Source of the DNA: Pararge aegeria
Taxonomy: Eukaryota; Arthropoda; Insecta; Lepidoptera; Nymphalidae
Direction: 5' to 3'
Length of the DNA: 64,000 bases
Assembly (NCBI RefSeq): GCF_905163445.1
Contig: NC_053197.1
Coordinates: 3,348,001 to 3,412,000 of the forward strand
Shown in pieces: positions 26,301 to 33,018 of this stretch (the stretch's first letter is position 1; each line of letters begins with the position of its first letter). Position numbers and translations under genes: made by a program. Under the pieces are notes generated by a model that did not search any database, was not told where the DNA came from, and saw only the letters and a program-made list of their open reading frames with translations.

Positions 26301-29300
26301 TTTTCTGAGTTAGGTGAGTACAATTTAATTATTAAAAATTAAGGTTAAGTTGTATAAACTTTCACCGACAGAATTAACTCCTTTGAAAAACTTGTGCGTC
26401 GGACTCATAATATTAAAATATTTGTTTTTTCTTAAAGAGATGGCTAATTGTTCTGGCAACGGTTTGAAGTCTTTCTTTAGATTCATTTCTCTGTAAAGGT
26501 GCGGTCGCCACAGCTGACACGCCCGAGCTAGAGTTTGTCCGTCACCGCGCGTTAGTAGAAAGGGAGGGGATGCGTCGCGCTCAAGCCGTTCTCAAGCGGC
26601 GCAGGGCTGCACTGAGGGAGTCTAGGGCTTCGCTGTCACCGCACAGAGCACCTTCGGTGAGCAATAAGTTTAATACAGTTACAGTTTGTACATGACCACA
26701 TCTTAGGTAGTAAAAGCGGAGCGTACAATAACTCTGCAATCTGAAGTTAATCAGGGGAAATAAAGCAGTTGGACTGAGAGTACGTTTGGTAAGCAATTAT
26801 TAACTCCCGACTCGAAAACTACGGGGTATCATAAGTTTGACTTGTATGTGCGTACGTGTGTGCATGCGCGCGTGCGTGCGTGTGTGTGCGTGTCTGTTTG
26901 TCTGTGGCATCGTATTCCCCGCACGGATAACCGATTTTGCTTTTTTTTTTTTTTAAAGATGTATTAGTCGGGAGTGTTCTTTATTATGTTTGATGAAAAT
27001 CGACCAAGATGGCCGTAAATAGCGAATAATTTATTTTTCCACAACCCCTTCAAGATGGATATCAAATAAAAAGGCTTGTTTATGTACATTATATGGAAAA
27101 ACGACGGGTTTTTAAAAAAGAAAAAAAATATTATTACACTTAAATATTGTTTACAGTTCTTATTAGATTGCAGAGCTACTACGTGTAGCTATAAATCAAT
27201 CCGAAATTACACAAGGAATCTGAAGAGGAAGACCTGACTTGCTAGCTTGGACAGCATTCTGAGAACTTTTTTTAATTTGTCGTCCCTCCAAATCTTTTAA
27301 GTTTTTAACGCTGGAATTCATAGCTGAGATCACACAATAAGATATATATATTTGTTTTCTTAATTACTCGATCTATATTTAAATTTAACCTGTAAATGAA
27401 AATCACGTGCAGTTTAAAGCAAGAAATGTTCGGTGAACGGCATTTTACTTGGTATGTTGAAGGGATGACTTTGAAATGCATAAAGTTTAAATTGAACGCA
27501 CGCTTATTGAATCCTGGCTTGAATAGTCAAGCCACACACCCACACAGGACACGTAAAAGATGGAATTCCTATGAATTCCAGGCTGTGTCCATCTTTTATG
27601 AGTCCTATGTGATACCTAAGGAAACATACAGTCCAGAAATCAAATGTTGCTTAGCGTGCTATTATTATAAATTAATTTCCTTGGAATAGAAACACAGTCC
27701 AAATGGTGAGCAAGTCGAACTGGCTGTTTTTTGTGACTTAACTCAAGAAGTTGGCTGGAAGAACTTAGATAAGCTGATATACATGTATGGTTGTGCGTTT
27801 GATGTCTTTTAGGGTTTTCCCTTTATGTCAAAGAAACATACAGATAAGAGTAAAAGGTAAAAAAAGGTAGACATGACAAATAGCATAAAACGCACACTTA
27901 AAACGCAATGTACTGACGTAATAATTGGAAGTAGGATAGCATGGTTTTTTCTGTCGAGAAATTTCGCAGTTCATTTAAAAAGACTCGTATAGTTTCTGCA
28001 TGTATAATAGTGTAACGTTAAAGTAGAAGCAACATTGATTATATAATTAAAGTTTAATGTGCCACTTTTAGAGGACACTGGACACATGATCCTCTTTTTA
28101 CATACAACTTAGTGATATAGGCATATTAGGTTGTTGCATGATGGTTAAGATACATATGGCCTTGAAAATATAATGGAAATAACGCCGGAATGGTTATGCG
28201 GTAATTTTTCATACACTGACATTGACAGCTGCTGTTCTGCAGTTGAAGTGTGTAACTATTCCGTTATGCCACGTTTATTTGTAAGGTGCATAGAATAGTA
28301 TGAGCTACGAATCGAACGAAACGCATTTTCAATCAATGAAAATGTGGGACTGCCTCTAAGAATGCTTTTATTTTGGGCACGCTTTACATTTAGCTGATGC
28401 AGGCAAATTTATGACGTTATGAAGTTGTGGTTCGTTCGACGCGTGTGACTCTGCGTGATTCAATAATATGAGGTATATATTACTCGTAATATGTAATGTA
28501 ATCATATAATACTCTTAGCGTTGTTGTTAAACTAATGTTCAATGTAGTTTTCCTACTAGTTCTGTTAAGTTATAACTGGTTGCATAGGAGGAACGTGAGG
28601 CGACTGAGCTAGAGGTCGCGTTGCACCGGGCGCGCGCCCTGCTCGGTGAGAAGGAGATTAGGCTGCGGCACATCGAGCGCGCACTGCGAAGGCTCGCCGA
28701 TGCGCATCCACCGCCTTTGATACAGGTGGATTTGACTATGCGCTTGGTTTTTAGTCGTGAATACGTCTTTGCGCACAAAGGAAACAAAGAAATATATGAA
28801 CGTTTCGAAGCCAAACTTACTTCTTAACTCTTAGTGCCCAACGAAGATAGCCAAGAATTCATCCAAACTCAAATTTTAAAAATTCTTGGCCCAGTTTTTT
28901 AAGCTAGGAAGTACTTATCCATCTTAGGTCATTTGCCTCGCCGGTACTAGTTGATCGATTGGAGAAGGTCATACTTAATCCTTATCTACATTTCAGTACC
29001 ATTACTATAATTATACGAGGTATTACTATACGAGGTAATATAATTGGGACTAAAATTAATCCTGCTACTATTATTATACGAGTACTATTATTATACGAGG
29101 TAATATAATTGGGACTAAAATTAATCCTGCTTCCATAAAATGCTAATCAACCCCTGCTTTACTGTGAAAACATGTATGAAAACAATTTATATTCAAAATT
29201 AGATACTTGAAACATTCAAAATAGAAAGAAATAAATTTAAAGAGATTATGGAATGCTTAGCTAAAATATAAAAAGGGCAAAAAAGAGTTCTGTAAACTAA

Positions 29301-32300
29301 ATATTAATGGTATTTCGTGAACAAAAGACATATTCATTTATAAACTAGCCACGGTGATCCGACACGGCCTGAATCATATTTATTTGCAGTCAAAGTGGCT
29401 CATCATTTTAGACTTCATACGCTCCGTCCTGCTTTAAGTAGCGCTCGTTCAGTTGTGCACACATCTCAGAAGTTAAGCAGACTGCCAGATGTCGAATTTT
29501 GGCAGTATTCGGAAAATCCCGTCAGGTCATCAATTGCTCACTATCCCAAAGGCTAAAGACAAAAGTACGCAGCGATGGGCCCTTAATGTATGCATAGCAA
29601 CCGTGGATATTTGACTTTTTCCAAAAATTGTGTATCGTTAAGGTTCTCCCCATAATCCACAACAAGGAAATCCGAAAAAAGCCATGCTCACAGACAACAC
29701 TAAGGATTAGTAACCTCAATTGGGAAGTGGCAAGGCTGTGTCTGTCTTAGAAATTGATAGCTTCCGATGCAGAAAAGTTTTGAAGAAGAGACCATGTGCC
29801 AATGACTCGACGAATATTATGGGAAATGAGTGGAGGATGGGAGGTATATTTTGGCCCGCTATCGAAATGTCGACGCATGCAGGCTGTTGGTGACAAAATG
29901 TTTGCCATCTTTTATATTATTCTCTGTGGCAAAAAAATTGCATTATTTTTGACCTGCTATATTTATGTTTAGATATATTGCAATGTGCACAACTGAATAA
30001 GCACTAGTCAGTATGTTTTAGGTTTTTTTGGTTTTCAACAACAGAATTTTTTTAAGGATATTGTTGCTGCTTGTGTATCTGTTGGACTTATTCATTCATT
30101 GTTATAATATTTTTTAACGCATGACATCTTGTTAGCAAGCTTAATGGTTATTAAAGAATATATAATGATTCGTTAGGCCTTTTTTAATGATAATTATATT
30201 GCATGCATCTAAAAAAAAGGACAATGTCATAAATTTATTAGTACTTCCATATCAAAATATCAATACGAGAGCTGTAAATAATTTACTTACCTTGGTAATT
30301 TACTTTATAAGTAAAATAATTTAAAACTGTCGCAAGATTATTTTATTACATTTTACTTTGACTAATTTTAAGTTTTAACTTTTTATTTCGTAATTTATTG
30401 CATTTTACTTTTTAAGTTTTCTCTTGTGTTTAGATTGTTTCTTATATGCGCTTGTACTTTTCGCTATTTGTCATTATAAATTATTTTGTTCCAAATAAGA
30501 TTTAGTTATAAAAATAATAGTACTGAAGTCTTGAAGGGCGTGTTTGCCGTTGTTATTACGTTGTCGGACACAGCTCGGCACTTTGAAGGACAATTTTCTT
30601 GCATGCCCTGCGAAATGTGGCTCTGTTTATAGGCCATGGAATTGAACTTACCAACAGCGGGAAGATTATATAAAATAAAATAAAAAACTCAAATATATTA
30701 TTCGGGTTATACAAAGTTTAGTATAGGCATTGTAAGAGTTATAAAAAGTCTACCCTTAAGTATTTAAGTAATAACTCGTAGGTACTGGAGATTTTATACA
30801 TACCGTCCATGCACGCCACTGGCAACATGCCTTCTTGGTCCGCCAAATAAAGAAAAATAAAGAAAGAAAAGAAAGAAAGGAGGAAAGAAAACTGTAAAGA
30901 GGAAAAGAATTTGTTTTTTATGATATACCGTAAACGTCCGAAGGCTTCAATTTCTGAAAATTATGCGTCGATAATATTAATAAATACAAAGCGTAGTATA
31001 ATTACTTAATAAGTAGCATTACTTAGCCATCTAAACTACGCTGAGTGCAAATTATGCCCATAGCGATGTCAGCCCATTTTCATAAATTATTAACATATTC
31101 TTATTTTCTCTATTTGCTTACATTACTTTTTCTCTAGCTGTGTCTTCTTATGCCATTAGCGATAAGGCCGCCAAATTATTGTAAACACTGTTTCTTTTTT
31201 TTTCTGTACTTTTGTATGGTGTAAAATAAAAGCATTTTCATTAGTTCATTCCTAAACAAATTAAATCCCTTTTTGATTTATTTCAGTTGTTCTTTATAAA
31301 TTAGTTACATTACATTTTGTTTTATCGTATTTATTTTATAAATTCCAGGAAGCAACTACAAGCGAAGCGTCATCGGGTAGCGAAGCAGCGAACGAAGCGG
31401 AGACCGGTGGAGCGGTGCTTCGCTCGCTACGGGCCTTACACGCGGACGTGCGAGACATATGGAGAGCCTTGGACGCCAGGAAACTTAATAACGGTGCGTA
31501 CGGACCTAATTTATATGAGCAGAATATTGTAAAACCTAGGAATATAACAGAATACAAGAACTTTTTCTTGTGTTCTGTTATACGCTTCTTTCGCATTGCG
31601 GGAAGAATAAATAAATATATTACTACAATACACACATCGCCATCTAGCCCCAAAGCAAGCGTAGCTTGTGTTGTGGGTACTAAGATGACTTATGAATACA
31701 CAGATAAACACCTAGACACTGAAAAACTTTCATGTTCGTCACACAAACATTTCCCAGTTGTTGGAATCGAACCGACGACCTTGGAATCAGAAAGCAGGAT
31801 CGCTACAAACTGCACTAATCGGCCGTCGAGGAGGACGGGTGGTGACATCTGTTTTCTGATTTCCCTATTCCCGGCCCACAACAGGCCACAGGTCTCCTCC
31901 CACCATGAAAAGGGCCGTAGTCCACCAACCTGGCCCAGTGCGGATCGGTGGTCTCAACACACCTTTGAGAACATTATGTAGAACTCTCAGGCATGCTGGT
32001 TTTCTCACGATGTCTTCATTCACCGTCGAAGAAAGGAATATGTAATTACTTGGAACGCACATAACTAACAAAAGTCGGAGGTGCATGCTACGAATCGAAC
32101 TCGGCCCCCCGAAAGTGAAGTCGAGCTCCTAACCACTGGGTTATCACCGCTTCATATAAAATATGCATTGCTAAAACGACCGACCACGAGGAAAACTAAA
32201 CTTAACTGGCTATAAACTGCCAATACCAGATGTAGATGTACGTTGCAAAATGTACAATCTGGGATTTACTCATGACTATTTTTAGGCTGTGATATTCCAA

Positions 32301-33018
32301 TTTTTATAGATACTATATTTGAAATCAATAAAATCATCAAATTTAAAAAACATCTTTTTCTGATCGTACAGGATGCTGAGGAGTTCTTCCAAAATTTTTA
32401 CACAAGAAAGCTTATTGTAAAGTGTTGTTAAGTTTCTTATTTTTTTTGGTTTTAGTTTCACCAGAAACAAGTTCCTGTAATATGCCCACCACTTCCCAGA
32501 CGAGGATGACATTGTCAGCTGTGAGTATCTTTTAAAAAAAACACCCTTTTAATCAACACATTTTTATCGTCTGCCGAGGTGCCTGTGTTCAATATATCCG
32601 GCTTATTTATAAAGGATATATATGTACATATACAACGTGTAACCGAATTGCGAAATACTGTTAAAGGGTGCGTAAGTATATTTCATAAGGAACCACCCTG
32701 TAATAATATTAAATTAAAATAAGCATATTTATTTTTCCACACAAACTAATTCAAAACATTTTACTTGTTTACTTATGACAACCCTATTGAAGTTAAAATA
32801 TCGAGACGCGTACAATACCTATGCGACGCGTTTTTTTCTAATATAGTTTTGATTCTCAAAAGCGGCTCCTCGATTGCGAGATAGCATATATCATCAATCA
32901 TACTGCGTTACACGTGTTATATTATTTTTTATAGCCTGAACCCGTGATGCAGGACAACTCAGACGGTGTGGCGGAAAGGGCCAAAGGTTTACGCGCCTGG
33001 CTCCAAACTGCACCGTAA
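2245..33018 (+). CDS. CEP164: Centrosomal protein of 164 kDa (CEP164) homologue, complete 22-exon gene
   Basis: CEP164 sits on distal appendages (transition fibres) of the mother centriole and is needed for docking and ciliogenesis; in vertebrates the N-terminal WW region recruits TTBK2. Exons: 2245-2311, 3830-3941, 6904-7051, 8408-8864, 10543-10756, 11375-11679, 12115-12304, 12429-13356, 14129-14306, 14398-14555, 15444-15605, 22904-23004, 23557-23734, 24093-24207, 24432-24503, 25090-25159, 26180-26313, 26499-26656, 28588-28725, 31349-31493, 32456-32520, 32935-33018. They join in phase to 4,179 nt, 1,392 residues; human CEP164 is about 1,460. Residues 26-50 carry the CEP164 signature ahead of the WW domain (W57, YYY 69-71, W80, P83). 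Residues ~110-700 are low-complexity, rich in Ser/Pro/Asp/Glu. Coiled coil spans ~720-975. Near 970-1000 lies the family motif KMSIERRNKRRE then TTGSETEKS. The C-terminal helical part has FVRHRALVEREGMRRAQ. Intron 9 is GC-AG. Intron 11 holds a 6.9-kb LTR element. Family call firm; exon 1 least certain. Confidence 0.93.
3140..3325 (-). repeat. SINE family A fragment (CEP164 intron 2)
   Basis: Body of the tRNA-derived SINE seen complete at 46867-47172, recognised by 'CCCACTACAGGGCA', 'AATGAGAAGGGTAAGGCC' and 'TCTCAGGCATGCAGGTTTCC'. The tRNA-like head is missing. Confidence 0.7.
3830..3941 (+). CDS. CEP164: CEP164 exon 2
   Basis: Encodes EISDYACQLGIDPESESHLL and DGLMQALPAPWKA, the conserved helix and the first WW tryptophan. 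Acceptor TTCCAG, donor GTAAGT. Confidence 0.93.
4288..4582 (-). repeat. Full-length SINE family A (tRNA-derived, minus orientation)
   Basis: Read on the minus strand it begins with a Pol III-like head: A box around GTGATAGCGCAGTGGG and B box GAGTTCGAATCCCAG. The shared body and an ATGATGA-type tail follow. It sits in CEP164 intron 2. Confidence 0.8.
5435..5502 (+). other. Long hairpin, 31-bp arms with a 6-nt loop
   Basis: Arms 5435-5465 and 5472-5502 are inverted repeats with loop GTAGGT. Only two positions differ, and both are T opposite G when read on the plus strand. Sense-strand RNA would therefore pair along all 31 positions using two G:U wobbles. It lies in CEP164 intron 2. It could be a short foldback MITE or a small-RNA precursor. 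Confidence 0.75.
6904..7051 (+). CDS. CEP164: CEP164 exon 3 (WW domain core)
   Basis: Completes the WW fold with THYYYNEDTKKTQWEHP followed by the family-typical DHVYRELV. Phase 1 in, phase 0 out. Donor GTAACT. Confidence 0.94.
7917..8115 (-). repeat. SINE family A fragment (CEP164 intron 3)
   Basis: Diverged body sequence with 'CCCACTACAGAGCACGG', 'CATCACGCAGAACAAGTGCG' and 'CTGTCAGGCATGTAGGTTTC'. The tRNA-like head is absent. Confidence 0.65.
8408..8864 (+). CDS. CEP164: CEP164 exon 4
   Basis: 152 codons, acidic and then Ser/Pro/Arg-rich, ending EKGLPLAG; the glycine codon is shared with exon 5. Acceptor TTTTCCAG, donor GTATGT. Confidence 0.9.
8905..9040 (-). repeat. SINE family B fragment
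   Basis: Contains 'GCCATCTAGCCAAAAGTAAG', the family B tail (compare 9903-10163). It starts about 40 bp after CEP164 exon 4. Confidence 0.65.
9615..9829. mobile_element. hAT-type MITE, family A, with perfect target duplication
   Basis: 215 bp bounded by CAGTGGCGTGCATAGAGGG and its near-complement ending ATGCACGCCACTG. It is flanked on both sides by the 8-bp duplication AGTACCTA (9607-9614 and 9830-9837). CAGTGGCG termini with 8-bp duplications are typical of hAT transposons. There is no coding capacity. It lies in CEP164 intron 4. Confidence 0.9.
9903..10163 (-). repeat. SINE family B with tRNA-like head
   Basis: Minus-strand head reads CGGCCGATTGGCGCAG (A-box region) and GGGTTCGATTCCCAC (B box). 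The body ends in an (ATTT)n-rich tail at the low-coordinate side. CEP164 intron 4. Confidence 0.8.
10543..10756 (+). CDS. CEP164: CEP164 exon 5
   Basis: Begins GKGSMFLKISRSN, a block I recognise as conserved in CEP164, and ends ...DKKSV plus AG. Acceptor TTTCTTAG, donor GTGAGA. Confidence 0.9.
11080..11280 (-). repeat. SINE family A fragment (CEP164 intron 5)
   Basis: Body motifs 'GGTCCACTACGGAGCACGG', 'ACCACGCAGGGCAAG' and 'CTCTCAGGCATGCAGG'. The head is lost. It ends about 95 bp before exon 6. Confidence 0.65.
11375..11679 (+). CDS. CEP164: CEP164 exon 6
   Basis: 101 full codons, disordered, with a Pro/Ile/Thr/Ser repeat (TMPSPIIPSSPIMPS, then FTPIT and LTPIT). Acceptor CCTTTCAG, donor GTAAGT. 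Confidence 0.88.
12115..12304 (+). CDS. CEP164: CEP164 exon 7
   Basis: Encodes DSESLNRGTSPRRRLIKPPP and FQKISDLVRRTDIDPP. Acceptor TTTTCAG, donor GTAAGC. The AG overhang joins G of exon 8 to make Arg. Confidence 0.9.
12429..13356 (+). CDS. CEP164: CEP164 exon 8 (largest; start of coiled coil)
   Basis: 309 full codons. The first ~200 are charged, Ser-rich and disordered. From about GVREMMERNKQDERRRLEL the sequence becomes heptad-like coiled coil that continues into exons 9-11. Donor GTAAGT. Confidence 0.93.
13865..14044. mobile_element. hAT-type MITE, family A, second intact copy
   Basis: 180 bp, CAGTGGCGTG to CACGCCACTG, flanked by a perfect 8-bp duplication TAGGTATG (13857-13864 and 14045-14052). 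It ends 84 bp before CEP164 exon 9, between the likely branch region and the upstream exon. Confidence 0.9.
14129..14306 (+). CDS. CEP164: CEP164 exon 9 (followed by a GC donor)
   Basis: Coiled coil ELTEAEKIHRQELQNRLKEL to FREMREQLEI. The next bases read ATAG/GCAAGT; no GT gives a correct frame there, while GC restores frame with exon 10. Confidence 0.9.
14307..14397 (+). other. CEP164: GC-AG intron (CEP164 intron 9)
   Basis: 91-nt intron with donor AG/GCAAGT and acceptor TTTGCAG. The exact GCAAGT context is the known strong context for GC donors. The flanking exons join only in this phase, E-I then E-N-E-R. Confidence 0.88.
14398..14555 (+). CDS. CEP164: CEP164 exon 10
   Basis: Coiled coil ENERALTEVHTQLQMNLNRE to TELRHDYRAE. 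Acceptor TTTGCAG, donor GTAAAG. Confidence 0.92.
14770..15145 (+). repeat. SINE-like repeat family C (CEP164 intron 10)
   Basis: Begins with a tRNA-like head GCGGTGAGCGCTGTAG and a GTTCGTTC B-box remnant. The body has TGGCTAGTTATCACCCTACC and the 3' part AACAGGTCAGCCCGACACC, ending in poly(A). A related, better-preserved copy is at 58568-58905. Confidence 0.65.
15444..15605 (+). CDS. CEP164: CEP164 exon 11 (last before the LTR-element intron)
   Basis: 54 codons, VERLRTQHGCHLEELRARLA then KYKCLKEKYARLKHDVK, which abuts the family motif in exon 12. Acceptor AATAAAG, donor GTAATC. Confidence 0.92.
15636..15794. repeat. Interspersed repeat tail split by the LTR element
   Basis: Contains AAAATTTATTTATTTCAAGTAGGC and GGCAAGAAACTCAGCAGTTG, a dispersed repeat whose second half recurs at 54965-55045. 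The gypsy element inserted at its TACA; sequence continues from 22723. Confidence 0.6.
15795..16677 (-). repeat. 3' LTR of the gypsy element
   Basis: 883 bp, same length as the other LTR and seemingly the same sequence. Read on the minus strand it begins TGTCGCCGCGG and ends CTCCGACA. It carries an AATAAA hexamer (minus strand) and a dead copy of the first 29 gag codons. Confidence 0.93.
17068..17346. repeat. 34-bp tandem array, eight units, in the gypsy 3' region
   Basis: Eight copies of the core GCCCAACAGTAGGGTTGTTC start at 17082, 17116, 17150, 17184, 17221, 17254, 17289 and 17323 (spacing 33-37 bp). AT-rich linkers carry TAGTAATATTT or TTATTATTATT. The array lies between the gag-pol stop and the 3' LTR. 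No hairpin is evident in the unit. Function unknown; a clustered protein-binding site is one possibility. Confidence 0.93.
17615..21922 (-). CDS. Gag-Pol polyprotein of the Ty3/gypsy element (1,435 aa, single frame)
   Basis: Order: gag capsid-like region about residues 110-290; zinc knuckle CSFCNKLGHVWQNC at 304-317; a second knuckle at 348-361 with its last cysteine replaced by arginine; aspartic protease DSGAE at 400-404; reverse transcriptase ~560-740 with TLDMASGF and catalytic YIDD 719-722; RNase H from ~865 (D868); integrase with an H-H-C-C zinc region near 1060-1100 and catalytic D1129, D1187, E1222; and a GPY/F-like module near 1345-1375. The order PR-RT-RH-IN is that of Ty3/gypsy. 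The first 29 codons lie inside the 5' LTR and codons 30-34 coincide with the tRNA primer site. There is no gag/pol frameshift. The frame is intact, so only the altered knuckle suggests damage. Confidence 0.95.
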   Translation of the reverse strand: MNKENMADGSKGVSGHDLFKNSDSNQTPTSEVGSLLRSLSAGHNVTDPDIIIGPSSADVSSAVTPQQISQTSPTDPVALPSIGNVIPPQFFLQMMTMMQSMSDRLLQKPSERVKITDIFLPSFDPDGSVGVREWCNHISTAVSTYKLTDYDIRMKVNSLLKGRARIWADNWLVTTSTWDELRETIITTFEPENRYSRDILKFREHIYSPNKNISEFLSEGWLLWRRVTKDKLDNSDAVEAVIGMVSDERLRIELMNVRAKTVPELISVASSIRTKRPNMPPPHSNTPPQKRARFSQDHRNIPQCSFCNKLGHVWQNCRNRNESSHQIKQPIPSSSTAPTTAVNVSKYCSFCAKPGHTFDTRFRREKQVASNVNSITNDNKGKLNTMRMHVGKMEIDTVFDSGAECSVMRETVAKKIPGRRQQVVNYLRGLGPVPVISTNTLKTVCTINNINVEILFHVLPDFEMTTNVLIGSDLLSNTDLSVIITLNTATLVSQPQIMHVRSNSSIFSNLNHGLSDQSEIDQLLSLLNRYSYLFTNGFAKTRVNTGQLEIRLKNPDKYVERKPYRLTPIERQKVKSIVLELIENHIVRESKSPYSSPIILVKKKNGDDRLCVDYRELNSNTIRDHYPLPLIGDQIDQLAGGKYFHTLDMASGFHQIPISPESIEKTAFITPDGLYEYLTMPFGLCNAPSVYQRCINRALGQLLNPGSAHNGIDSIAQVYIDDVISKSYDFPSGLTYLERIFIALRDSGFSINVEKCSFFKRSIEYLGNIIEDGKVHPSPKKVDALLKAPIPTSVKQVRQFNGLAGYFRRFIPDFARIMVPLYNLTKQGVKWSWTNDHEEVRQKVIHHLTSSPVLTIFREGEPIELHTDASCLGFGAVLVQVINGRQHVVAYFSMRTTDIESRYHSYELETLAVVRAIKHFRHYLYGRKFKVITDCNALKASEHKKDLLPRIHRWWAYLQNFEFEIEYRKGERMQHADFFSRNPNSFTVNVMTRNLEWLVVEQHRDPQLRPIIDALHNGEAVPGYVLEGNALKYVRTDQVLGAQKLTMVPKSFQWSLINTFHTALKHVGWEKTLGKIKETYYFDKMNTIIREFVDNCVVCRISKQSSGATQVQLHSIPKPTVPFEVIHMDITGKLGTPQDQEYVVVTIDAYTKYVLLRYANDKSQHSALGALKQVIHLFGAPKQVVVDGGREFLGEYKNYCDKYGIEIHSIAPGISRANGQVERMLATLKNGLIMIKNYEVAEWHTALESLQLAFNCTVHKTTGIAPLTLLTRRQNCVPPELLNLVDFDNQIIDFETIQRRIQQRMVEAAGKDKERFERGRAKIQRFQRGDFVLIKNNPRNQTSLDPKFSMPYEIHRVLDNDRYLVKKVIGHHGRPRKVAHDQLRRAPQPGYSSERLMTVSPSNELESVQIEAQPNEQETSPSTRPAEANDSSQDD
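21821..21835 (-). other. Primer binding site, tRNA-Leu-like
   Basis: Immediately inside the 5' LTR the minus strand reads TCAGAAGTGGGATCG. Its first 13 bases complement the 3' arm of tRNA-Leu ending CCCACTTCTGACA-CCA, as I recall that tRNA. Pairing would begin about five bases in from the CCA end. These bases also encode S-E-V-G of Gag. Confidence 0.75.
21836..22718 (-). repeat. 5' LTR of the gypsy element, containing the gag start codon
   Basis: 883-bp mate of the left LTR. The gag ATG at 21922 is 86 bases upstream of its inner end. The hexamer AATAAA directly overlaps the start codon (ATGAATAAAG), so the same bases can serve as start in the 5' copy and poly(A) signal in the 3' copy. Confidence 0.93.
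22196..22226 (-). promoter_or_regulatory. Candidate LTR core promoter (TATA-like box plus initiator)
   Basis: On the minus strand TATTTAAG (22226-22219) is followed about 27 nt later by the insect-type initiator TCAGAC (22201-22196). The same pair exists in the left LTR near 16155-16185. This places the RNA start about 280 nt ahead of the gag ATG. Confidence 0.6.
22723..22870. repeat. Repeat related to 48018-48090, with its middle inverted
   Basis: Shares TTATTATGAAAATTAAGCTT and TTTGCTATACTCCGC with 48018-48055. The following segment (ATTACACCATACAGATTCTCCTG to CGCGGAG) is the reverse complement of the segment at 48053-48090. Confidence 0.65.
22904..23004 (+). CDS. CEP164: CEP164 exon 12 (signature motif)
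   Basis: Begins MSIERRNKRREMSMTTGSET, a strongly conserved CEP164 block. It starts 185 bp after the right LTR of the inserted element. Acceptor ATTGCAG, donor GTAATC. Confidence 0.94.
23557..23734 (+). CDS. CEP164: CEP164 exon 13
   Basis: Encodes RCKELNETTSVSVVIEAEPT to NNNDDWKLRRDN. Acceptor TTCCAG, donor GTGAGT. Phase 0 out. Confidence 0.9.
24093..24207 (+). CDS. CEP164: CEP164 exon 14
   Basis: Encodes TLQSDTSQISALKHPRTKRN and a basic run PPRRRRERDRDG. Acceptor ATTGCAG, donor GTATAT. Confidence 0.87.
24432..24503 (+). CDS. CEP164: CEP164 exon 15
   Basis: Short acidic exon GATTDCQDSSDATTADDKPK then EAIN. Acceptor GCTTCAG, donor GTAAGT. Phases agree on both sides. Confidence 0.85.
25090..25159 (+). 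CDS. CEP164: CEP164 exon 16
   Basis: Basic exon GHGRRRCFTRLKSASTSRLN then YSP. Acceptor TTTGCAG, donor GTATGT. Supported mainly by phase continuity with exons 15 and 17. Confidence 0.83.
26180..26313 (+). CDS. CEP164: CEP164 exon 17
   Basis: Encodes KRGEGWSSPLESLRQQLRKL and DDLEDQFPDL. Acceptor GTTCAG, donor GTGAGT. Confidence 0.9.
26499..26656 (+). CDS. CEP164: CEP164 exon 18 (conserved C-terminal helix)
   Basis: Contains ELEFVRHRALVEREGMRRAQ and AVLKRRRAALRESRASL, matching the C-terminal FRHR...G..VRRA...L.R helix of vertebrate CEP164. Donor GTGAGC. GC-richer than the surroundings. Confidence 0.92.
26845..26905. repeat. GT-rich microsatellite
   Basis: Degenerate (TG)n/(CG)n run with TGTGTGCATGCGCGCGTGCG and GTGTGTGTGCGTG in CEP164 intron 18. 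Confidence 0.8.
27545..27608. other. Nested inverted repeats
   Basis: AGGACACGTAAAAGATGGA pairs with TCCATCTTTTATGAGTCCT further on with two mismatches. Inside lies a perfect GGAATTC-CTAT-GAATTCC stem. Probably a small foldback repeat; no coding potential. Confidence 0.6.
28588..28725 (+). CDS. CEP164: CEP164 exon 19
   Basis: 46 codons, EEREATELEVALHRARALLG then EKEIRLRHIERALRRL, a family-typical coiled coil. Acceptor TGCATAG, donor GTGGAT. Confidence 0.92.
29020..29131 (+). repeat. Tandem duplication of about 60 bp
   Basis: TACGAGGTAATATAATTGGG and ACTAAAATTAATCCTGCT occur twice in succession, with shorter TACGAG-TATTACTA units between. CEP164 intron 19. Confidence 0.8.
30721..30821. mobile_element. 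hAT MITE family A, truncated copy
   Basis: Matches the right-hand part of the 9615 and 13865 elements (TAGGCATTGTAAGAGTTATA to CATGCACGCCACTG). The left end is missing. Confidence 0.7.
31349..31493 (+). CDS. CEP164: CEP164 exon 20
   Basis: Encodes a Ser/Glu/Ala-rich stretch and then RSLRALHADVRDIWRALDAR. Acceptor TTCCAG, donor GTGCGT. Confidence 0.88.
31600..31838 (-). repeat. SINE family B (CEP164 intron 20)
   Basis: Contains GCCATCTAGCCCCAAAGCAA and, at the high-coordinate end, the tRNA-like head (GTTGGAATCGAACCGACG, CACTAATCGGCCG). It begins about 105 bp after exon 20. Confidence 0.8.
31868..32152 (-). repeat. Full-length SINE family A (CEP164 intron 20)
   Basis: Minus-strand head GCGGTGATAACCCAGTGG with B-box region GAGTTCGATTC and body TGCCTGAGAGTTC. 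Directly beside the family B SINE. Confidence 0.8.
32456..32520 (+). CDS. CEP164: CEP164 exon 21
   Basis: Short exon, Val (split codon) then SPETSSCNMPTTSQTRMTLS. Acceptor TTTTAG, donor GTGAGT. In phase with both neighbours. Confidence 0.82.
32935..33018 (+). CDS. CEP164: CEP164 exon 22 (stop codon)
   Basis: Encodes PEPVMQDNSDGVAERAKGLR then AWLQTAP and TAA. Acceptor TTTATAG. A possible poly(A) signal ATTAAA lies near 33273. Confidence 0.85.
   Translation, partial: PEPVMQDNSDGVAERAKGLRAWLQTAP

Noticed and set aside
29400..29900. Relatively GC-balanced stretch considered as a pseudogene or noncoding RNA
   Set aside because: No frame longer than 65 codons, no recognised RNA motif and no repeat match within the window.
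31415..31981. 188-codon plus-strand ORF considered as an extended exon
   Set aside because: Only 31415-31493 belongs to CEP164 exon 20; the rest runs through an intron into two SINEs.
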